64,000 nt of DNA, taken from the NCBI GenBank assembly GCA_965200525.1, contig OZ241368.1:1302001-1366000 (forward strand), read 5' to 3'. The translations under genes were made by a program, and so were the position numbers. This document shows, piece after piece, positions 59,336 through 64,000 of the stretch. The stretch is from JANNPJ01 sp965200525 (GTDB lineage: Bacteria; Actinomycetota; Actinomycetes; Actinomycetales; Kineosporiaceae). Under the pieces are notes generated by a model, which saw only the letters and a program-made list of their open reading frames with translations, had not been told where the DNA came from and ran no database searches. Every line of letters starts with the position of its first letter. The first letter of the stretch is position 1.

Positions 59336-60526
59336 TCAGGACCCGGACGTGGTCGGTGCGGTCGAGGGCTGGATCGGGACGGCCTGGGTCGAGCGCACGC
59401 CGGCGGGGGTGGTGGTCGGCGCCGCGCTGGGGGCCGCCGCGGGCGTGGTGGTGGGGGCCGCGGTGGGCGGCGGGGCCGTGGTGGTGGTCGTGGTGGCCGA
59501 AGCCGGGGTCGAGGTGACCGGGACGCCGCCGGCGGGCTGGCTGGTCACCCCGACGGGCGGGGTGCCGGTCGTCGACGAACCGCCGGAAGAACCGGTCGGC
59601 GCGGCCGTGGGGCCACCGCCGGCCTGGATCACGGCCGGGGCGGTGGCCTGGACCACCGGCGCCACGAGGGGCCCGTCGAGCGCGCTCTCGACGTTGGCGA
59701 TGGCCAGCTGGAGCCCGGCCTTGCTGGCCGCCGGGACGCCGGCCAGAGCCTTGCGGGCGTTGGCCAGGTGCCGGCTGGCCGAGGGCTGGTCGTGCCGGCG
59801 GACAGCCTTGTCGGCGGCGCTGATCTCGCCCCGGACCTGGCTGACCCGGTGCTGCGAGTCGTCGCCGCCGCCGGGCAACTGGGCCATCACCCGGGAGACG
59901 CCGTTGACCGGCGTCATCGGGTCGCCGGTGACCGCCGCACTGACCCCGCTGCCCAGGACGAAGAGGGCGATCACGGCCGCGGCCGGCAGTGCGGCGTTGT
60001 GCAGAGCGCGTTCCCAGCGATGGGTCGCGGCGACAGCGGCGTCCGCCTTCTTGGCCCCGGCCGCCGACCGGATGGAGCGGACCGCGACCAGCTCGCCGGC
60101 CGGCTCGTCGGCGTCGGCCGGCACCGGGACGTCGTCGAGGACGGCCACCGGGCTGAGCGAATCGGCCCGGTGATGGTCGGTCAGGTCGATCACCACGGTC
60201 GCCGTCTCATCCGCCGAGGCCGAGGCCGAGGCGACGGTGACCGGAACGCCGTCGAGCTCGATCCGGCTCGACTCGGACGCCTCCTCGGGGCCGGTGACGT
60301 AGAGCGGCCGGCCGTCGAGCACCTCCACCACCCGGGCCAGGCCGAGGTCGGGCTCGCGGGACTCGTCGACGAAGGCCACGAGCTGGAACAGCGCGGCCAC
60401 GGCGGCATCGTCGAGGTCGTCGTCGGCCGGCTCGCGACCGCCGAGCCGGTCGAGCAGGGCATCAGTGGCGGCCAGCTGGGACAGGTCGGCCGGTTCGGGC
60501 CCATTCTCGGGCGGGTTCGCGGTCAT
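59336..60526 (-). CDS. rsdA: anti-sigma-D factor RsdA-like protein
   Basis: A 396-residue single-pass membrane protein. The cytoplasmic N-terminus (LAATDALLDRLGGREPADDD, then DAAVAALFQLVAFVDESRE) matches the sigma-binding region of RsdA. One membrane segment lies near 180-200 (AALPAAAVIALFVLGSGVSA). An extracytoplasmic domain follows (SRHLANARKALAGVPAASKA) and a long Thr/Pro/Ala tail. It overlaps the sigD stop by 4 nt (ATGA), as expected for a sigma/anti-sigma pair. M. tuberculosis has the same order. Release probably needs regulated proteolysis, as known for that protein. Confidence 0.88.
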   Translation of the reverse strand: MTANPPENGPEPADLSQLAATDALLDRLGGREPADDDLDDAAVAALFQLVAFVDESREPDLGLARVVEVLDGRPLYVTGPEEASESSRIELDGVPVTVASASASADETATVVIDLTDHHRADSLSPVAVLDDVPVPADADEPAGELVAVRSIRSAAGAKKADAAVAATHRWERALHNAALPAAAVIALFVLGSGVSAAVTGDPMTPVNGVSRVMAQLPGGGDDSQHRVSQVRGEISAADKAVRRHDQPSASRHLANARKALAGVPAASKAGLQLAIANVESALDGPLVAPVVQATAPAVIQAGGGPTAAPTGSSGGSSTTGTPPVGVTSQPAGGVPVTSTPASATTTTTTAPPPTAAPTTTPAAAPSAAPTTTPAGVRSTQAVPIQPSTAPTTSGS

Positions 60527-61176
60527 GCCGGCTCCGTGGCGGCGGCGACCGCGGGCGGGGTGACCAGCTGGCGCAGGCGCTGCATGGCTCGGTGCTGAGC
60601 CACCCGGACCGCACCGGCACTCATGCCCAGCGCCCGGCCGGTCTCCTCAGCCGACAGGCCGACCGCCACCCGTAGGACCAGCAGCTCGCGCAGGGTCTCG
60701 GGCAGGGTGGAGAGCAGATCGCGGACGGTCTGGGCATCGCTGTCGCGCTCGACCAGCTCTTCGGGGCCGGCTGACGTCTCGGTACCGTCGGGCATCTCGG
60801 CGAACGGCACAGCCGCCCGGTAGAAGGATCGCTGAGCGTCGGCGACCTTGTTGGCGGCAATGCGATAGACGAAGGCCTCGAACGGACGGCCTTCGTCTCG
60901 GTATCGCGCCAGCGCCGACAACACGGCGATGCAAACCTCCTGCGCCACGTCGTCCGCCGTGTGATCGGCGCCGGGAAAGCGCGCCAGCCGGGCGCGGCAG
61001 TAACGGCGAACCATGCGGTGGACGACCTTGAGCAATTGTTCGGTGGCCGCGGCGTCGCCTCGGACGGCGCGGGACGACAGCTCTTGAAGATCTTCGCTGT
61101 CGTCCGACGGAGACATCGCTCCAGAAGGCCCCGGCGTTACACCGACGGCACTCTGGTTGCCGCCCCGAACGGCCAT
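60523..61176 (-). CDS. sigD: ECF-type sigma factor SigD
   Basis: A 217-residue sigma-70 family protein. Region 2 reads HTADDVAQEVCIAVLSALAR and PFEAFVYRIAANKVADAQR. Region 4 reads LPETLRELLVLRVAVGLSAEET, then GAVRVAQHRAMQRLRQL. Synteny (guaB3-guaB-rsdA-sigD-bldM-whiD-groEL1) identifies it as SigD. ATG 61176 is 6 nt after TACGGT. It is the first gene of sigD-rsdA. Mycobacterial SigD is linked to late-growth gene expression; the role here is inferred. Confidence 0.94.
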   Translation of the reverse strand: MAVRGGNQSAVGVTPGPSGAMSPSDDSEDLQELSSRAVRGDAAATEQLLKVVHRMVRRYCRARLARFPGADHTADDVAQEVCIAVLSALARYRDEGRPFEAFVYRIAANKVADAQRSFYRAAVPFAEMPDGTETSAGPEELVERDSDAQTVRDLLSTLPETLRELLVLRVAVGLSAEETGRALGMSAGAVRVAQHRAMQRLRQLVTPPAVAAATEPA

Positions 61177-61180
61177 CGCA

Positions 61181-61795
61181 TTACCGTATCAAACCCCAGC
61201 GGAATCCTACGGCTACCGCCTGGGCCCGATCTGCGGCCCCGAGCTTGCGGAACAGCCGTCGGGCATGGGTCTTGACCGTGTCCTCGGAGAGGTACAGCTC
61301 CTTGCCGATCTCGGCGTTGCTGCGCCCCCGGCTCATCCCGGTCAGCACCTGCATCTCGCGCTCGGTCAGCGGCGGGGCCGAGGCCGACGACTCGGTGCTG
61401 CGCGGGGCCGGCACCGAGCGCCGGGCCAGGCCGTCGCTGAGGGCGTAGACCACGGTGGCCGCCACCTCCTCGCGGGAGGCGTCCTTGACCAGGTAGCCCC
61501 GGGCCCCGCCGGCCACCGACCGGGCCACGCCGTCGGCGTCCTCGGCCACCGTCACCATCACCACGATGGCCTCGGGATGGCGCGAGAGCAGCCGTCGAGC
61601 CGCTTCCACGCCCCCGATCCCGGGCATCCGGACGTCCATCAGGACCAGGGACGGCCGCTCGACCGGCCAGCGGGCCAGCGCCTCCTCACCCGAGGAGGCG
61701 TCGACGACGCGGGTGATGCCGGGAACCGAGGACAGCGCCCGGTGGAGAGTTTCCCGAACCAGGGCAGAGTCGTCGCACACCAGTACCGTCGCCAC
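61181..61795 (-). CDS. bldM: BldM-like NarL-family response regulator
   Basis: A 204-residue regulator. The receiver starts TVLVCDDSALVRETL, the phosphorylatable position is Asp54 in LVLMDVRMPG, and later VKDAS keeps the Lys. The HTH region GRSNAEIGKELYLSEDTVKT is nearly that of Streptomyces BldM, as is the end DRAQAVAVGFRWGLIR. BldM controls development without a cognate kinase in Streptomyces; none is adjacent here. GTG 61795 has GAGGTG about 8 nt upstream; the longer frame adds 10 residues. Next to sigD as in Streptomyces. Confidence 0.93.
   Translation of the reverse strand: MATVLVCDDSALVRETLHRALSSVPGITRVVDASSGEEALARWPVERPSLVLMDVRMPGIGGVEAARRLLSRHPEAIVVMVTVAEDADGVARSVAGGARGYLVKDASREEVAATVVYALSDGLARRSVPAPRSTESSASAPPLTEREMQVLTGMSRGRSNAEIGKELYLSEDTVKTHARRLFRKLGAADRAQAVAVGFRWGLIR
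61183..61188 (-). promoter_or_regulatory. putative -10 hexamer for sigD (TACGGT)
   Basis: It lies 6 nt upstream of ATG 61176. Its last base is the T of the bldM stop codon TAA (61183-61181), so sigD transcription would begin just after bldM ends. Confidence 0.45.
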
Positions 61796-61887
61796 GCAGA
61801 TACACCTCACGAAACCCGTCGGCATCCCCCATCCGTGGGAGATGTCTCTGGATCAGATCTCGACAGGCGGCGGCCAAACCTGAACTC

Positions 61888-63087
61888 TCAGGCGTGCACC
61901 GCGAGCAGGACCTCGTCGACGGCCTCGATCAGGGACGACGCGGTGCGGGCGGAGGCGGGCATGGTCTCCTTCTCCCAGCCGGGCCCGGCCAGGATCACGG
62001 TCGGAGCCGGCCGTTGCCGGCGGAGGCTCTCGACCTCCCCTGCGTCGGCCCCGGACATCCGGGCGAACAGCACGATCACGGACGGACCGGTACGCCGGAC
62101 CGAGGCCGCCAGGGCGCTCGGCGGCAGGCCCGAGCCCAGCATCCGGGCCGGGATCTCCCGCTCGGCCAGAGCCGCGGCCAGGGCGTGCAGCGGCAGCGAG
62201 TGGTACTCCGTGTCGGCGCAGGCCAGCATCACCGTCACCGGACTGCGGGGCTGCTGCAGGCTGAGCGAGACCGAGCGCATGACGCCGAGGATCACTTCGG
62301 AGAAGGCGTGCTCGACGTCGATCCCGTCGCCGGTGACCCGGGTCCGCTCGCCGAGTGCTCGCAGCACCGGCATGATCATGGTGTTCCAGGTCAGGATCAC
62401 GCCCTGACGCCGGACCGCGTCCCGCAGGATGCGGTGCATCTCGTAGGTGTCCAGGGCCATCGCGGCCCGGGCCAGGCCGCGGTTCTGCGGCGTGCCGTCG
62501 GGCATCGCCACCACCCGGCCCCCGCCGGAGGTGCCGCGCTCGGACCCGACCGAGCGCAGCACGCCCGACCAGGGGTCGAACTCCGGATCCGGATCCGGCT
62601 CCGCGGCCGGGACGTCGTCCATCGGGTCCAGGTCGCCGGTCCAGCTGTCGTCCAGGACGACGGGCTGCAGCAGGTCGTCGTCGATCTGATCGGCGGGCCG
62701 GTCGGCCGGCGGCTGAACCGGGCCGTCGGCCCGGAACGGCACGACCTCGGCCATCTCGTCGAAGGACAGGCCGTCGGCCGGGGTGAGCATCGGCCGGCCG
62801 TCGTCGCTGACCGGCGTGGCCACGGCGATCTTGGCCGCATCGGCCGGCGAGACCCCTTCCAGGGTGAGCCGGCGCATCACCATCAACCGGGCCACATCGG
62901 CCGGCGAGTACCGCCGGTGCGCGCCGGCGGTGTGCGCCGAGGGGCCCAGCCCGTACCGCCGGTCCCAGGTGCGCAGAGTGGGGGGAGCCACTCCCAGCCG
63001 GCGAGCCACCGCCGCGACGGTGAGCGTGGGAGTGGGAGGCGTGGTCGACGCGTTCACCACCCCGTCCCGTCTCTCTGGGGCCTCCAT
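61888..63087 (-). CDS. MerR-type regulator with B12-binding-like domain
   Basis: A 399-residue regulator. The N-terminal winged HTH (VAAVARRLGVAPPTLRTWDR, then GLGPSAHTAGAHRRYSPADV) is MerR/CarH type. An acidic linker of about 120 residues (PAAEPDPDPEFDPW) follows. The C-terminus has a B12-binding-2-like helical part (WNTMIMPVLRALGER, then IDVEHAFSE) and a Rossmann-like part (VTVMLACADTEYHSLPLHAL). The usual ExHxxG reads ExHxxP, so the His is kept but cobalamin binding is uncertain. Start ATG 63087 is one of several; ATG 63135 is less likely. Divergent from whiD. Confidence 0.85.
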   Translation of the reverse strand: MEAPERRDGVVNASTTPPTPTLTVAAVARRLGVAPPTLRTWDRRYGLGPSAHTAGAHRRYSPADVARLMVMRRLTLEGVSPADAAKIAVATPVSDDGRPMLTPADGLSFDEMAEVVPFRADGPVQPPADRPADQIDDDLLQPVVLDDSWTGDLDPMDDVPAAEPDPDPEFDPWSGVLRSVGSERGTSGGGRVVAMPDGTPQNRGLARAAMALDTYEMHRILRDAVRRQGVILTWNTMIMPVLRALGERTRVTGDGIDVEHAFSEVILGVMRSVSLSLQQPRSPVTVMLACADTEYHSLPLHALAAALAEREIPARMLGSGLPPSALAASVRRTGPSVIVLFARMSGADAGEVESLRRQRPAPTVILAGPGWEKETMPASARTASSLIEAVDEVLLAVHA

Positions 63088-63402
63088 GGCGATCAGTCTC
63101 CGGTAGGCAGCGAGTTCCGGCCACCTCGGACACACCGGGGCCGGTCGTCATCAGAGGTTAACGCACAGTTCAGAAGGTCGCTCCCCAAGTTGAACAAGTT
63201 TCGCAACGAAGAGCCTTGAACAACCCGTGAAGCGTTGGGTAGGGTCGCCGTATCGCTTCAGATCGCTTCGGAAGTACTTCGAATGCGCCAGCCGGTCGCA
63301 AGCCCTCCCCATCGAGACCAGATGCGGGCGTGTGCGGCAACCGGAGAGCACATCGTTTCGGGCTCACGAGGCCCGTATCGAGATCGGGATTGGTAGAACA
63401 CC
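63088..63402. promoter_or_regulatory. divergent regulatory region upstream of whiD
   Basis: This 315-bp gap has no coding signal and lower GC than the genes. It has a candidate whiD promoter (TTGAAC 63216-63221, 18-bp spacer, TAGGGT 63240-63245), two TTGAACAA direct repeats (63190, 63216) and a perfect 10-bp palindrome GAAGTACTTC at 63271-63280. The whiD leader would be about 150 nt. Confidence 0.5.
63216..63245 (+). promoter_or_regulatory. candidate whiD promoter (TTGAAC-N18-TAGGGT)
   Basis: This is the only place in the window where I see both hexamers at good spacing. Transcription would start near 63252. It precedes a long leader to ATG 63403. Confidence 0.5.
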
Positions 63403-63705
63403 ATGGCTGAGATTTCTCGACTTCCCGGACCAGTGGCCGATCTTTGGGAATGGCAGCTCGAAGGATCGTGCCGCACGGCCGACCCGCGGCTCTTCTTCCA
63501 CCCCGAGGGTGAGCGGGGCCCGGCCCGGCGCGAGCGCGACGCGGGCGCCCAGGTGGTCTGCGCCTCCTGCCCGGTGCTGCAGGAATGCCGCCGGCACGCC
63601 CTCACCGTGCGTGAGCCGTACGGCGTCTGGGGTGGGCTGACCGAGGACGAGCGCACCGAGATCTACCTGGCCGAGCGCGACCGGCCGCTGTCGGCGGCAA
63701 GCTGA
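63403..63705 (+). CDS. whiD: WhiB-family [4Fe-4S] transcription factor, WhiD/WhiB3-like
   Basis: A 100-residue regulator. The four cluster cysteines are C23, C53, C56 and C62 (CxxC at 53-56), followed by the GVWGG turn (74-78) and an acidic end. The N-terminus SRLPGPVADLWEWQLEGSC and the FFHPEGERG segment are close to Streptomyces WhiD and mycobacterial WhiB3. WhiD is needed for late sporulation; WhiB3 senses redox. Synteny with bldM-sigD and groEL1 supports it. No strong Shine-Dalgarno is seen before ATG 63403. Confidence 0.94.
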   Translation: MAEISRLPGPVADLWEWQLEGSCRTADPRLFFHPEGERGPARRERDAGAQVVCASCPVLQECRRHALTVREPYGVWGGLTEDERTEIYLAERDRPLSAAS

Positions 63706-63750
63706 CTCGGCGAGCTGACCGGACCGTTCACCGACCGGAACGACGACGAG

Positions 63751-63786
63751 CGAAGGGCCCGCCTCCATCGGGGAGCGGGCCCTTCG
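63751..63786. terminator. bidirectional terminator between whiD and groEL1
   Basis: A perfect 12-bp stem (CGAAGGGCCCGC 63751-63762 and GCGGGCCCTTCG 63775-63786) surrounds a 12-nt loop between the convergent genes. The A/T-poor flanks lack a U-tract, as often in actinobacteria. Confidence 0.8.
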
Positions 63787-63831
63787 GCCGTTCGAGACCT
63801 CAGCGACCAGTGAGCTCAGTGATTACCGAGC

Positions 63832-64000
63832 TCAGTGGCCGTGACCGTGGCCGTGACCGGCGTCGGCCGGCTGCTCTTCCTGCTTGTCCACGACCAGGGT
63901 GTCGGTGGTGAGCACCATGGACGCGATCGAGGCGGCGTTGCGCAGCGCCGACCGGGTCACCTTGACCGGGTCGATGATGCCGCGGGCCAGCAGGTCGACG
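63832..64000 (-). CDS. groEL1: chaperonin GroEL1, C-terminal end (cut by window edge)
   Basis: The last 55 residues of a 60-kDa chaperonin. RSALRNAASIASMVLTTDTL is the conserved GroEL C-terminal helix, and the tail ends DAGHGHGHGH. A His-rich tail in place of the GGM tail is typical of actinobacterial GroEL1 (encoded with groES), as opposed to GroEL2. WhiD next to groEL1 is conserved. The gene runs out of the window; groES would be upstream. Confidence 0.96.
   Translation of the reverse strand, partial: VDLLARGIIDPVKVTRSALRNAASIASMVLTTDTLVVDKQEEQPADAGHGHGHGH

Overview
The window is about 72-73% G+C by eye, uses GTG starts freely, and has many 4-nt ATGA/GTGA gene overlaps. This points to a high-GC actinobacterium. 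Two conserved actinobacterial blocks frame it. The left block is purN, DUF6350 (PerM-like), sucD, sucC and pcrA. The right block is guaB3, guaB, rsdA, sigD, bldM, a MerR/B12-type regulator, whiD and groEL1. The bldM and whiD homologues suggest a lineage that differentiates or sporulates. I cannot name the genus.

Layout. 0-8 kb: purN (cut by the edge), DUF6350 membrane protein, a membrane-anchored proline-rich protein, succinyl-CoA synthetase (sucC-sucD), a lipase-like hydrolase, a GH3 lipoprotein, a lone EACC1-like protein and a decayed galE fragment. 8-17 kb: pcrA, a PIG-L deacetylase, a PspC-type two-component system facing a PspC membrane protein, and a GlpQ-type phosphodiesterase. 17-26 kb: an operon of tandem-NUDIX protein, orphan N6-adenine methyltransferase and Cys-cluster/pentapeptide protein; a NUDIX/nucleotidyltransferase pair; a receptor-PAS-degenerate GGDEF protein; and a LacI regulator. 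26-30 kb: two tandem OafA-type acyltransferases with SGNH domains.

30.5-39 kb is the most interesting accessory region. It is a hexuronate cluster of uronate dehydrogenase, fructuronate reductase-like enzyme, UxaC isomerase and a LacI regulator, interleaved with a LarA-family nickel-pincer enzyme and its cofactor genes larE and larC. No mannonate dehydratase is present. My hypothesis is that the LarA homologue is a C2-epimerase turning D-mannonate into D-gluconate, which would give a dehydratase-free route for glucuronate.

39-53.5 kb: guaA, DUF3817, SURF1, a heterodimeric ABC exporter whose two ATPase domains have complementary defects, a DUF2786 protein, and a lipid-modification operon (hydrolase, FAD oxidoreductase, DUF1365, two cyclopropane-synthase-like methyltransferases, DUF1295). 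53.7-64 kb: guaB3, a large secreted FN3/CshA/OmpA-like protein, a 685-bp intergenic region with two diverged copies of an inverted-repeat-bounded element, then guaB and the rsdA-sigD-bldM-MerR-whiD-groEL1 regulatory block.

A window-wide pattern is a TANNNT -10 hexamer placed 6-8 nt upstream of the start codon in at least thirteen genes. This fits leaderless transcription and was used here to choose several starts. I saw no tRNA, rRNA, CRISPR array, IS element or prophage.
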